Source of the DNA: JADJYF01 sp965278995
GTDB taxonomy: Bacteria; Pseudomonadota; Gammaproteobacteria; Ga0077536
NCBI GenBank assembly: GCA_965278995.1
Contig: OZ257136.1
Location: forward strand, 5,146,001-5,210,000
Reading direction: 5' to 3'
DNA: 64,000 bases
This document shows positions 8,382 through 17,018 of the stretch, one piece after another; within the stretch, counting starts at the first letter, position 1; each line of letters starts with the position of its first letter. Made by a program: the position numbers and the translations under genes. The notes below the pieces were generated by a model that had not been told where the DNA came from, did no database searches, and saw nothing but the letters and a program-made list of their open reading frames with translations.

Positions 8382-9887
8382 TTGAAATCCAAAGCACCTC
8401 GCGAACAGACCGACCAGACCCTGGACGATCTCGAAGGTCGTATGGCTCAGGCTTACAGCTACGAGGACTGGAAACTGGCCGCCCAAGAGCACGACCGAGT
8501 GGCCGGCATGGACAAATGGAAACAGACCGATGAAAGCGACGACTACGATTACGCGGATATTCGCCGGCGGCTACAGGAACTCCGCGATTTGCGCGCACGC
8601 GGCGACGACATGGGTCTGCTGTTCGTTTTGAACGAGGGCATACATGGCAATATGAGCGGTATCGGCCAGAGCAGCCTGTATGAGGCGGCCCGCTTCGGCA
8701 CCAAGCAACTCATCGTCGACTACGTCGACGAACTCATCGATTGCCTCAAGCACGTTTCCTCATTGCCCGAAAGCGATATCCTCGGGGAGGACAAACTCGA
8801 TTTTTTTGAGCGCGCGAGCCACTGTTTCGGCCGCTCGGCGCTGATGCTGAGCGGAGCAGGATCCCTGCTCCATTTCCATGCCGGCGTCGTGAAGACCTTG
8901 ATCGACGAGGATCTACTGCCGACCGTCATCTCGGGGTCGAGCGGTGGCGCCTTGATAGCGGGGGTGCTCGGCACTCACGACGACGATGAGCTGGATACCT
9001 TCTTTGCATCAGGAGCGCTCGCTCCCGTATGCAAGCAGATCTTCGGCGAGCCGAATTGGCGGTTCCGCAGACCCCAGATCAAGCCGGCAGAGGTCTACCA
9101 GCTGGTCGATCTGCTGGTTGCCGATTTCACGTTTCAGGAGGCGCTGCAGAAGACCGGACGTATGATCAACATAACGATCGCGTCCGTCGAGAAACACCAG
9201 GCCTCGCGCCTGATGAATGCGACGACGTCACCCAACGTCTACGTCCGCTCTGCCGTTCTTGCGTCGTGCGCGGCGCCAGGCGTGCTCGATCCGCAGAAGC
9301 TGAGCGCGAAGAACGTGCATGGCAAACCACAACCCTATCTGCCCGACAAGAGCTGGGTCGACGGCGCGGTTACTGACGATCTGCCGGCGAAGCGGCTGGC
9401 GCGGCTCTATGGTGTTAATCACTACATCGTGAGCCAGGCCAACCCCTTCTCGCTGCTGTTACTGAAGAGCGACGAACTGTGGCCCGGTCCGAAGGCCGTG
9501 AAGGAAGTGTGGCGTCACGCAAGCCGGGAATGGTTGCGCGCGAGCGAGCAGTTCTCGCGCCGCTATCTGGGTCCATGGCCCGGCGTCGGCCAACGTTTGA
9601 ACATGTTCTATTCGCTGTACGCGCAGGAATACAAAGGGGACATCAACATCGCTCCATCGTTTCGCCTCGTCGATCCGCGGAAGGTGCTCGGCCATCTCAA
9701 GCCGAGCGAGATCGATGAACTCTACGAGGAAGGGCGGCGAGCGACCTGGCCGCGCCTTGAGCAGATCCGCCTTGCGACGAAAATCGGCCGGACCCTCGAC
9801 GTCATTCTGGACGACTATGCCGATAGCGATGCGCGCAAAACCCATCGGAAGCGGGTCAGAGGTCCGCGAAAGCACATCGGAACGTGA
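8382..9887 (+). CDS. DUF3336-patatin phospholipase/lipase
   Basis: From TTG 8382 the protein has 501 residues. Residues 14-135 match the DUF3336 region (D-L-E-G-R-M-A-Q-A-Y-S-Y-E-D-W-K) that precedes patatin domains in the yeast Tgl3/4/5 lipases and many bacterial homologues. The patatin core follows: S-G-A-G-S at 157-161 as oxyanion loop, G-S-S-G-G at 185-189 with nucleophile Ser187, and D-G-A at 327-329 giving the catalytic Asp. It should act on phospholipids or triacylglycerols at the membrane. The end faces the GNAT gene across a 141-bp palindromic repeat that may terminate both transcripts. Confidence 0.88.
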   Translation: MKSKAPREQTDQTLDDLEGRMAQAYSYEDWKLAAQEHDRVAGMDKWKQTDESDDYDYADIRRRLQELRDLRARGDDMGLLFVLNEGIHGNMSGIGQSSLYEAARFGTKQLIVDYVDELIDCLKHVSSLPESDILGEDKLDFFERASHCFGRSALMLSGAGSLLHFHAGVVKTLIDEDLLPTVISGSSGGALIAGVLGTHDDDELDTFFASGALAPVCKQIFGEPNWRFRRPQIKPAEVYQLVDLLVADFTFQEALQKTGRMINITIASVEKHQASRLMNATTSPNVYVRSAVLASCAAPGVLDPQKLSAKNVHGKPQPYLPDKSWVDGAVTDDLPAKRLARLYGVNHYIVSQANPFSLLLLKSDELWPGPKAVKEVWRHASREWLRASEQFSRRYLGPWPGVGQRLNMFYSLYAQEYKGDINIAPSFRLVDPRKVLGHLKPSEIDELYEEGRRATWPRLEQIRLATKIGRTLDVILDDYADSDARKTHRKRVRGPRKHIGT

Positions 9888-9906
9888 TCGGCGCCACGCC
9901 TGCGAG

Positions 9907-10047
9907 CAGGCTGGTGAAAAACGTAGCGAGCGAAGGCAGTTTGCGTCCCGCCGGAGCGGAGGAACCGGAGCGTATGTGAAAATACGTGAGGATTCCGAGC
10001 ACCGCCGGGACGCAAAATGTCGAGCGCAGTAGTTTTTAACCAGCCTG
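9907..10047. repeat. 141-bp palindromic repeat, copy 1
   Basis: The element starts CAGGCTGGTGAAAAAC and ends GTTTTTAACCAGCCTG-like, giving terminal inverted repeats of about 16 bp. Inside is a second perfect inverted repeat, TTTGCGTCCCG / CGGGACGCAAA. It begins 20 bp after the lipase stop codon and touches the stop codon of the GNAT gene. The copy at 63784-63924 has the same length in opposite orientation, with conserved ends and a diverged middle. It carries no open frame and looks like a REP/MITE-type element that may also end transcription from both sides. Confidence 0.75.
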
Positions 10048-10641
10048 CTAGCCGGGTGTGTGAAGGCCGAAAGTCTCCAGTCTTGCCAGCAAGCGGTTGA
10101 CGTCCTGGCTCAGGATGGCGACGTCGTGCTTTTTGCCGTTCCTGTCGCGGACGTGTTCGCTCAACATCGCCTCGGGGCGGAACCCGAGTTCCTCGAACAC
10201 CGCGATGGCCGCCTGCTGATCGACGGTCATGTGGGCGACGAGTTTCTCGATGCCCAGCCCCAGGGCAATGGCGAAGCATTCATCGGCAAGTGCCCGGCCA
10301 AGCCCGCGCCCGCGGACGCCGGGGTCGAGCACCAGTCGCATCTCGCCGACGTGCGGCGACCACGACAGCTCGTCCCGGATGAGCGCGACGCACCCGCAGA
10401 CGCGTCCATTGCGGGTGGCGAGCAGCGTCGTGATGTTGCCTTTGGCGATACCGCGCAGCCACGCTGATTGCACCTTCGGCTGGGTGATGTCCCGCCGCAT
10501 GAACAGCAGGTCGTGCGGCGGTAGCGCGTCGGCGAAAGCGGCCACCGCCGGTCCGTCGTCCTGTGCCATGTAGCGCAGCTCGAAAGTGTCACTACCAAGC
10601 TCGACCTTGCGCGGGTAACCGCGCAAACTTTCTCCATTCAT
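10048..10641 (-). CDS. GNAT-family N-acetyltransferase
   Basis: The 197-residue protein has the GNAT core with motif A R-L-V-L-D-P-G-V-R-G-R-G-L-G-R-A, the acetyl-CoA pyrophosphate loop, followed by A-I-A-V-F-E-E-L-G-F-R, the usual end of motif B. Residues 25-60 (R-Y-M-A-Q-D-D-G, D-L-L-F-M-R-R-D-I-T) form the N-terminal part. It starts at ATG 10641, whose ATGA overlaps the stop codon of phaC, so it is the third gene of the PHA operon. A 13-codon longer reading from MAKPRD inside phaC is possible but less likely. Acceptor substrate is unknown; the link to PHA metabolism is from position only. Confidence 0.85.
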   Translation of the reverse strand: MNGESLRGYPRKVELGSDTFELRYMAQDDGPAVAAFADALPPHDLLFMRRDITQPKVQSAWLRGIAKGNITTLLATRNGRVCGCVALIRDELSWSPHVGEMRLVLDPGVRGRGLGRALADECFAIALGLGIEKLVAHMTVDQQAAIAVFEELGFRPEAMLSEHVRDRNGKKHDVAILSQDVNRLLARLETFGLHTPG

Positions 10642-11717
10642 GCTGATCGTCTCCCCAGCCAGGTCTCGAGGTTTGGCCATAGACGTGTCTTTGCGTTCGG
10701 GCCGGTGACCACGCTCAGGTGTCCGCCTTTCAGGACGAGCTCCTCTTTGTCGGCGGATCCGATCATCCCGATCAGCGGCTTCGACGCGCCGCGCGGAACC
10801 AGATGGTCGTGTTCGGCGACAACGTGCAGAAATGGGACGGCGATGGCGCCGAGATCGACACGCCGGCCGCCCAGCACGAACTCGCCTTTCAAGAGCCGGT
10901 TTTCGATCATCAGCTCCTTGATCAGTTGACGCATATAAGCGCCGGGCAGCGGCAGCGTGTCCGAGGCCCAGCCGTCGAAGCGTCGGAACTGGGTGACGTA
11001 TTCGTCGTTCCACATGTTGTCCCATAGCCGCACCCGCTCTGCGATAGGGGTCACGGGGCGCAGCATGGTCGCACCCATCAGGAATGCTTCGCCCGGCACC
11101 ATGCCGTTCGCATCGATGGCGCGATCGACGTCGAAATATCGCGGGTCCGTGAGGTTGCGCTGCATTTCCATCTGTTGGAAATCGGCGGGCGTCGTCAGGC
11201 ATACCAGGTTGGCTACCGGTCCTGGCGTCGTGAGCGCGGTGTAGCAGGCGGACATCACACCACCGGCGCAGTAACCCAGCAGCGAGAGCTGCGTTTCCCC
11301 GGAATTGCGGAGCACCCGCTGCACGGCATCCTCAATGAATCGCAGGACATAGTCGTCGAAGCTCAATCGGGCCTCGCTCCGTCGCGGCTCGGTGAACTCC
11401 AGCATGTAAACATCGAAGCCTGCCTTGAGCAGGAATTCGACCAGGCTCTGCCCGGGCATCATGTCCAGTCCATAGCCGCGATTCGAAGGCGGGATGACGA
11501 GCAGCACGGGAACACGGTAGACCTCATCGGCCATCGGCAGGTAGTGCACGACCCGCTGCGTGCCCCGGTGGTGCAGTATGTGTTTGGGAGAGAGTCCGAC
11601 GGGTGGCTCGGGCGCGGTGAGAAAGTCAAAACCCTTGACCGTGCGCTGGAAAGCGCGCTCGACCTCTTCGCGCATGCGGGCGCTGACGGACGCGGGCGTA
11701 GCATTGGTTGCATTCAT
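10638..11717 (-). CDS. phaC: Polyhydroxyalkanoate synthase, class III/IV PhaC-type
   Basis: The 359-residue alpha/beta hydrolase polymerises (R)-3-hydroxyacyl-CoA. It has the lipase-like box G-Y-C-A-G-G with nucleophile Cys150, Asp304 in A-E-H-D-H, and His333 in G-G-H-L-S. The length agrees with class III/IV PhaC (about 355), not with class I/II (about 560). The region before the box, G-F-D-V-Y-M-L-E, is also typical. The gene overlaps the phaE-like gene by 4 bp (ATGA) at its start and the GNAT gene by 4 bp at its end. Confidence 0.9.
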   Translation of the reverse strand: MNATNATPASVSARMREEVERAFQRTVKGFDFLTAPEPPVGLSPKHILHHRGTQRVVHYLPMADEVYRVPVLLVIPPSNRGYGLDMMPGQSLVEFLLKAGFDVYMLEFTEPRRSEARLSFDDYVLRFIEDAVQRVLRNSGETQLSLLGYCAGGVMSACYTALTTPGPVANLVCLTTPADFQQMEMQRNLTDPRYFDVDRAIDANGMVPGEAFLMGATMLRPVTPIAERVRLWDNMWNDEYVTQFRRFDGWASDTLPLPGAYMRQLIKELMIENRLLKGEFVLGGRRVDLGAIAVPFLHVVAEHDHLVPRGASKPLIGMIGSADKEELVLKGGHLSVVTGPNAKTRLWPNLETWLGRRSA

Positions 11718-12094
11718 CCGTCGTTCCCCCCTTTCGGTGCGAAGCGCTTCGTGCGCGGGACGCGCGGCACGCCGCCAGCAGGGCCTTCACCCGGACCGGC
11801 GAGCCGCTCGATTGCCGCGGTCACGCGGGCGAGTTCGTCTTCGATCGCATGCAGGCGTTCGCCCAATCCGTCGATGTCGGTCTTTGTCGGCAGGTTCAAC
11901 GCGTCCAGGAAACGCCCCATGGCCTCCTGCATGCCCTTCTGGATGTGCCGCGAAGCGCTCATCACCCGGTTCGCCTCGCGGCTGAACTCGTTGGTGCCCA
12001 TGTAGCCCGTGGCGAGCGTGTTGGCGGTCTTCTCCCACTGACCCACCATCTCGCGCCACAGCGCAGCGGGGTCCTTAGCACCTGAATCAGCCAT
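11714..12094 (-). CDS. PhaE/PhaR-like small subunit of PHA synthase
   Basis: The 126-residue, mostly helical protein contains N-L-P-T-K-T-D-I-D-G-L followed by a helix L-H-A-I-E-D-E-L-A-R-V. This is the block shared by PhaE/PhaR subunits and other PHA-granule proteins (they usually have ...P-T-R-x-E-x-D-x-L...). It is much shorter than PhaE (about 350 residues) and closer to PhaR in size. Its end overlaps phaC by 4 bp. GGGGAGGA precedes the start. The likely role is to form the active complex with the class III/IV synthase. The 113-bp gap to the oxidoreductase gene upstream may hold the promoter. Confidence 0.75.
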   Translation of the reverse strand: MADSGAKDPAALWREMVGQWEKTANTLATGYMGTNEFSREANRVMSASRHIQKGMQEAMGRFLDALNLPTKTDIDGLGERLHAIEDELARVTAAIERLAGPGEGPAGGVPRVPRTKRFAPKGGNDG

Positions 12095-12207
12095 CGTTCA
12101 TCCTCCCCAGGACGATCCCCACGCCTATAAGTTAGCTCATGGATTGCAGCGGCGTCATCATCCGTTCGTGGATCGCGAACATTCGGGAACGGATAGGGGT
12201 GCCTTGC

Positions 12208-14241
12208 CTATCTGCTCACCTCGACAAAGGCGTCGTAGGACGATTGGCCAACCGTAAAGGGCAGGATTTGCGTGGCCTTGTCCGGCACTGCCGCCGCGCC
12301 ATCGGTCAAGCCGTTCCAGCCTGACCAGCCGTCGTGGATCCACACCGTGCCGCGAGGAACCCTGCCAGTGACTTCAGCGGTGGCGCTGCATTCACCCCGT
12401 TCGTTGTACACGCGGATGACGTCGCCGTTGGCAATTTGACGGAATTCCGCATCGCCCGGCGAAATCCACAGTTGGGGGCCTTTGTCTCGTTTGGTCAGCG
12501 ACGGCAGCGCGCGACCATTGTCGTAGAAACTGTGGAAATGATTGATCGAGCGACCCATGCGCAATTCCAATGGATAGCTGTGTACCGGTCTTGGCTGATA
12601 AGTCGGCAATGCCGGCAAATCGTGCTCTGCGGCCCGTGCTGAATAGAACTCCAATTTTCCGGATGGCGTCGCGTAGCGGTGATCGGGATGCGCCACATGC
12701 GAAATATTCAGCGCAGTCATGCCACCGTTCGCGCGCAAAGATTCTACGGTGGCATGACCCGTCGAAGGATGATCCAGGACTGCGTCGATATGACCGTCAG
12801 GTTCGGGCCAGGGATAGAAGTTCTCGATGCCAAGGCGGGTCGCCAGCGACTTGACAATGCTACTCATCGAACGCGCTTCACCGGCCGGCGGAAGCGCCTG
12901 GTCCATCAGATACAGATGCGTTGATGTCCCCTTGCATCCGACATCCTCCAGCCACGCCGTCGCCGGCAGGACGATATCGGCGAACTGGCGGGTGGTGTCG
13001 CTCATGAACAGATCATGGCTGACGACCAGCGGCATTTTCTTGAATCCCTCGGCGATCCGGCCTGAATCCGCGAACGAAGACAGGAAATTGGAACCGAAGA
13101 GCAGCATCGTCTGCACGCGACCATCGCTGATGGCATTGATGATTTCTGACATCTGGTTCGGGATGTAATTGCCGGGTGGGCGCGCTTCGGCGTTGACGAT
13201 CGGATTCAGGCCGGCGCCATGCGCACTCGCGGCGTGACGCGGACCCAGGCCGCCCCCCGGCTTACCGATTTTCCCAGTCAAGGCAGGTAGACAAGTGATC
13301 GCCCGGCTGGCCTGCCAACCATGGCGATTCTTGTACATGGAACTGCCACCGAGCAGGATCATGGCGCGCTCGGTGGTGGCGTATTGGCGGGCAAACTCCA
13401 CGATTCGGTCGGCGTCTATGCCGGTGATCTCTGCCGCCCAGGCGGGCGTGAACGGTTGAATGTGCGCGCAGAGCTCGGTATAGCCGAGCGTATGCGCAGC
13501 GATGAAGGCGTCGTCCTGCAACTTCTCTCCAACGATGACATGCATCATGGCGAGCGCCAGCGCCGCGTCTGTACCGGGTTTGACGATGAAGTATTCGTGC
13601 GCAGAGCGGCAGGCCTCGCTCTCGCGCACATCCACGGCGATGACGCGGGCACCGCGCTGCTTCGCGAGCGCCAGATGACGCGCCGTATTGGGTTGGCTGA
13701 CTGTATTCGCGCCCCACAGCACAATCAGATCGGAATGCGCACTCATATCCTCCTTGGTGTTGATTTCCATTGCCCCGGTCAACCCGACCCCGAGGCCGCC
13801 GAGGCCCCAGCAAATCATCGATGGCTCCCACCACTGACAGCCGAGCATGTTGGCGAAGCGCATGGCCAGTTGAATATGGGCAAACACGCCGTAGTCGTTG
13901 GCCACAGACCCATGGCACGGCCACAACGCAACTGCTTCCGCGCCCACGGCATGGACGCCGGCGACGATGCGGTCCAGCGCTTCGTCCCAACTCACCCGCT
14001 GCCAGTCGTCACTGCCGCGCTGCCGGCGCACCATCGGATAAAGAATGCGCTTCGAGTTACCGATGATTTCCTGCGCGGCGAGGCCGCGTACGCAGAGAAA
14101 TCCTTCACTGTCGGGGTTGTCATCGTCACCCGAAATGCCGACAAGCTCGTCGCCTGCCACTTCCACCTGCATACCGCACAGAGTGGGGTGGCAGTTCATC
14201 GGGCACATCGTGCGCACACGCCGCTGGGTATTGTGATCCAT
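12208..14241 (-). CDS. Molybdopterin (bis-MGD) oxidoreductase
   Basis: The 677-residue protein belongs to the DMSO reductase superfamily. Cysteines 13, 17, 22 and 50 (C-P-M-N-C-H-P-T-L-C, then F-L-C-V-R-G) hold a 4Fe-4S cluster. W-G-A-N-T-V-S-Q-P-N-T and the C-terminal A-T-P-S-G-K-L-E-F-Y region bind the two pterins. There is no Tat signal, so the enzyme is probably cytoplasmic. It was started at ATG 14241, 12 codons inside the longest frame, because CAGGAG lies just ahead. No electron-transfer partner subunit is next to it. Redox substrate unknown; family members include dehydrogenases, transhydroxylases and acetylene hydratase. Confidence 0.87.
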   Translation of the reverse strand: MDHNTQRRVRTMCPMNCHPTLCGMQVEVAGDELVGISGDDDNPDSEGFLCVRGLAAQEIIGNSKRILYPMVRRQRGSDDWQRVSWDEALDRIVAGVHAVGAEAVALWPCHGSVANDYGVFAHIQLAMRFANMLGCQWWEPSMICWGLGGLGVGLTGAMEINTKEDMSAHSDLIVLWGANTVSQPNTARHLALAKQRGARVIAVDVRESEACRSAHEYFIVKPGTDAALALAMMHVIVGEKLQDDAFIAAHTLGYTELCAHIQPFTPAWAAEITGIDADRIVEFARQYATTERAMILLGGSSMYKNRHGWQASRAITCLPALTGKIGKPGGGLGPRHAASAHGAGLNPIVNAEARPPGNYIPNQMSEIINAISDGRVQTMLLFGSNFLSSFADSGRIAEGFKKMPLVVSHDLFMSDTTRQFADIVLPATAWLEDVGCKGTSTHLYLMDQALPPAGEARSMSSIVKSLATRLGIENFYPWPEPDGHIDAVLDHPSTGHATVESLRANGGMTALNISHVAHPDHRYATPSGKLEFYSARAAEHDLPALPTYQPRPVHSYPLELRMGRSINHFHSFYDNGRALPSLTKRDKGPQLWISPGDAEFRQIANGDVIRVYNERGECSATAEVTGRVPRGTVWIHDGWSGWNGLTDGAAAVPDKATQILPFTVGQSSYDAFVEVSR

Positions 14242-14302
14242 CGTGAACTCCTGACCGGAGAAACTAGGGCTGCGCAACGGTCGACCGCGGTGCGCTGCGC
14301 AT

Positions 14303-14698
14303 TCAGGCTACCGCAGTTGCCTCGAGTTCGACCATGATTGCCGGGTGATAGAGGCGGGCGACACCCAGCAGCGTCGCCGTCGGTTTGCAGCCGCTATTCG
14401 CAATCAGGCCGAATAGCGCTTCTCCGTTGCTCATCAACTCGTCCACATGCGTCGTATACAAATTTAGCCGAACCACATTGTTCGGACTCATCCCCGCTTC
14501 TTTCAGTGCCTGGACCAGATTCTCCCAGGCAAACTTGAATTGCTCGGTCAAGTTGCCTTCGTGCTGTGGCGTGCCATCGGCAGCGGTTGAGGTCTGGCCG
14601 GATAAATAAAGTACTCGTTCGGCCCCTGTCACCTCGACACCATGATTGATGCCGAATTCGAGCAGCCACGGTGAGGGATTGATTGGACGCTTTTGCAT
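14303..14698 (-). CDS. RidA/YjgF-family protein
   Basis: The 131-residue protein has the chorismate-mutase-like fold of RidA deaminases: V-L-Y-L-S-G-Q-T near the start, V-V-R-L-N-L-Y-T-T in the middle and L-L-G-V-A-R-L-Y-H-P-A-I-M-V-E-L-E-A at the end, with the family glutamate. The arginine that binds the substrate carboxylate in true RidA (usually R-P-A-R-T or similar) is replaced, since the text is C-K-P-T-A-T-L-L-G. So it may belong to a RidA subgroup without imine deaminase activity. It lies 61 bp upstream of the molybdopterin oxidoreductase in the same direction and may be co-transcribed. Confidence 0.88.
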   Translation of the reverse strand: MQKRPINPSPWLLEFGINHGVEVTGAERVLYLSGQTSTAADGTPQHEGNLTEQFKFAWENLVQALKEAGMSPNNVVRLNLYTTHVDELMSNGEALFGLIANSGCKPTATLLGVARLYHPAIMVELEATAVA

Positions 14699-14742
14699 TG
14701 ACGGGTTCCTTGAATGAGCAGGTAAAACGGCCTTTTATTGAT

Positions 14743-15693
14743 TCACGTAGCGCAGCGCTGCATGCGGAATACTCTCGGTGAACACTGATGGTGTCGACGA
14801 AATTGCCGGGCAAAGTGTGAAGGATCGGCAAACCCGCAGCGCAATGCGACAGCAGCAATAGAATGCCGATTGAACCGACGGTCGCTAAGCAATCGCTCGG
14901 CCTCCTGCATTCGCATTTCCAACAACACGCCCGCGAATGTTTGCCTTTCGTGCGCGAAGATACGATGCATTCCGCGTAGCGAAATCGCGCATTTCCGTGC
15001 GACATCCCGCGCCAGCAAATCCGATTCCGCGAGCCTCTCTCGCATCGCAGCCAAACACCTCAGATAAGCGGGCCGCGACTTACGGAGTGGTTGGGTTGTT
15101 CCGCTAAAGGACAAGCTCAGTAGAACGCCCAACTGGTCTTCCATAAGCTGGCTCGGCAGCCCGGGTTCAGCAGCAAATTCCGGAGTCAGAGCTATTTTGA
15201 AAGCACGCAAAACAGCGCCCCACCCATTCGCACCATCTATCGGTCGTCCAAGCATTGCAGTCGGAGCTGGTAGCCAGCGCTCGACCCAGTCATACGGAAG
15301 TTCCAGCGATAAGTGGTGTAAGCCGTCTGGAAATGCGAATGCATAGGGTTCACTCGAATCTACCAAAACCGTATCGCCGGGTTGTACGACATGCTCGCGC
15401 CCAGCATGGGTTACGGACCAGGGGCTTCCGAGTTGCGTTATGAGATAGAAATGATTTTCTCGTCCTCGCGCAATCGCCAGGCGATCGCGGTCAATGTCCT
15501 GAGGAGAGCCGACCGATTCGTTAACTACGACACGACGAAGCGTGCTCTGCCGAATAGACCCGAAGAACCCGCTTCGATTGACGGGTCTCACCTTCATTTC
15601 CAGGAAGGATTCACAGATCGAATCCATCCAGTAGGCCAGTCGTTGCCGCTCGCACACAGCCTCTGTCGACCACAGATTCACTTGCCCGCCCAT
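14743..15693 (-). CDS. AraC-family transcription regulator
   Basis: The 316-residue protein carries an AraC-binding-like sensor half (residues about 30-190, with the P-G-D-T-V-L-V-D-S-S-E-P-Y cupin-like turn) and two C-terminal HTH units. The second is seen as G-F-A-D-P-S-H-F-A-R-Q-F-R-R, the classic AraC signature. The layout resembles FeaR/XylS-type activators of aromatic and amine catabolism. It lies just upstream of the RidA gene in the same direction and probably controls the RidA-oxidoreductase genes or the divergent VOC-cyanase pair. Confidence 0.88.
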   Translation of the reverse strand: MGGQVNLWSTEAVCERQRLAYWMDSICESFLEMKVRPVNRSGFFGSIRQSTLRRVVVNESVGSPQDIDRDRLAIARGRENHFYLITQLGSPWSVTHAGREHVVQPGDTVLVDSSEPYAFAFPDGLHHLSLELPYDWVERWLPAPTAMLGRPIDGANGWGAVLRAFKIALTPEFAAEPGLPSQLMEDQLGVLLSLSFSGTTQPLRKSRPAYLRCLAAMRERLAESDLLARDVARKCAISLRGMHRIFAHERQTFAGVLLEMRMQEAERLLSDRRFNRHSIAAVALRCGFADPSHFARQFRRHHQCSPRVFRMQRCAT

Positions 15694-15949
15694 GCCGCTT
15701 CACCGGGTGTAACCGTTGTTCGGCTAATGCTAGCCAAGACATGGCTCATCACATTCTCCTGAAATTGGCGCGTTCGAGCCAGAATTGTGGCGCGGATGGA
15801 CGCATGGTCGCAAGTGTTTCGGCCTAAGATTCTCGACGTTAGATCAACAGATGCGATGTTTTTCGGTAATGCTGACCGACGAAAACGATTAAGCGCATTT
15901 GTACCGAGATTCAACGGTGGCATAGCCACGCAACACAGCGGGAAATATC

Positions 15950-16435
15950 ATGATTCATGGCATTCATCACGTTGCAATATCGACCCCTGATATCGAACGG
16001 TTAGCAGGGTTCTACTGTGAGCAGCTCGGATTTGAAGAGCTCTTCACGCTCAACTGGGATGTCGGCAATATCGCGTACGACAATATCACGGGGCTATGCA
16101 ATTCATCTGCTCGCGGCCTCTTACTAAGGCTCGGGAATGCTTGTATTGAATTGTTTCAATATAGAACACCCGCGGCACGACTTGCGGCCGTATCGCGCCC
16201 AGAGTGCGATCATGGAATCACGCATGTATGCCTTCATGTCACTGATATTGAAACGGAGTACTCGCGTTTACTTGCCGCCGGAATGCAGTTCCATTCGCCA
16301 CCGCAAACTGTAGGGCACGGAATCTGGGCTGTCCACGGCAGGGATCCGGACGGCAATGTCGTCGAGTTGGTGGAACTACCGGCCCATGGTGCGCTCGCAA
16401 GCGCCCCAGATCACCAGCTGCAGAGTGTGAATTAG
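15950..16435 (+). CDS. VOC-superfamily (glyoxalase/dioxygenase-like) protein
   Basis: The 161-residue protein has the two beta-alpha-beta-beta-beta units of the vicinal oxygen chelate fold. It opens I-H-H-V-A-I-S-T-P-D-I-E-R, and the second unit has I-T-H-V-C-L-H-V-T-D-I-E. The candidate metal ligands are His6, the E of C-I-E-L-F, the His of G-I-T-H, and the E of G-N-V-V-E-L-V-E. Members include glyoxalase I, methylmalonyl-CoA epimerase and extradiol dioxygenases. It lies 38 bp before cynS and is probably co-transcribed. Confidence 0.82.
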   Translation: MIHGIHHVAISTPDIERLAGFYCEQLGFEELFTLNWDVGNIAYDNITGLCNSSARGLLLRLGNACIELFQYRTPAARLAAVSRPECDHGITHVCLHVTDIETEYSRLLAAGMQFHSPPQTVGHGIWAVHGRDPDGNVVELVELPAHGALASAPDHQLQSVN

Positions 16436-16473
16436 TTCGTCAGTGCGACGAAAGAAAGCCAAGGAAAATCGAG

Positions 16474-16917
16474 ATGGACCGTAATGACGTCACGAAGAGG
16501 ATCATCTCTGCCAAAGTTCGAAAAGGCATGAAATGGTCGACTGTCGCAGAGAAGATTGGAGCCAGCAAAGAGTGGGTGACCGCAGCGCTCCTGGGCCAGA
16601 TGCAAATGTCTAAAAAGCAGGCGGAAATTGCCGCTAGCCTGTTCGGCCTCAGCGAGGAGGAAACCGCTTGGCTACAGATGGCGCCCTACAAGGGTTCGTT
16701 ACCAACCGCAGTTCCCAGCGACCCGCTGATTTACCGCTGGTACGAGATTGTGAACGTGTACGGTATGACGATTAAGGAACTCATCCAGGAGGAATTCGGT
16801 GACGGCATCATGTCCGCTATCGATTTTTCGATGGAGATTAAACGAGAGACCGACCCAAAGGGTGACCGGGTCAAAGTAGAACTGTCAGGCAAATTCCTGT
16901 CGTACAAAACCTATTAG
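16474..16917 (+). CDS. cynS: Cyanate hydratase (cyanase)
   Basis: The 147-residue protein matches cyanase over its full length. The N-terminal HTH-like helical part is followed by the catalytic block D-P-L-I-Y-R-W-Y-E-I-V-N-V-Y-G. Arg88, Glu91 and Ser114 (in G-I-M-S-A-I-D-F) correspond to the known triad Arg96/Glu99/Ser122 of E. coli. It decomposes cyanate with bicarbonate to ammonia and CO2 as a decamer. No carbonic anhydrase gene (cynT) or cynR is adjacent. AAGGAAA precedes the start. Confidence 0.96.
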   Translation: MDRNDVTKRIISAKVRKGMKWSTVAEKIGASKEWVTAALLGQMQMSKKQAEIAASLFGLSEEETAWLQMAPYKGSLPTAVPSDPLIYRWYEIVNVYGMTIKELIQEEFGDGIMSAIDFSMEIKRETDPKGDRVKVELSGKFLSYKTY

Positions 16918-17018
16918 TTTTGACGAGCGGCGCCGGCTGGTTCAGGACCTCGCCAGGCCTCTCGGGGTCGGGTCCCGCCAATATATCGGGTCAGCGGCTG
17001 TCCATCACGTGGCTACCT

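Noticed and set aside
10642..11202. 187-codon N-terminal extension of the GNAT gene
   Set aside because: It overlaps phaC in another frame, is Arg/Pro-rich shadow sequence, and the ATGA overlap at 10638-10641 gives a natural start.
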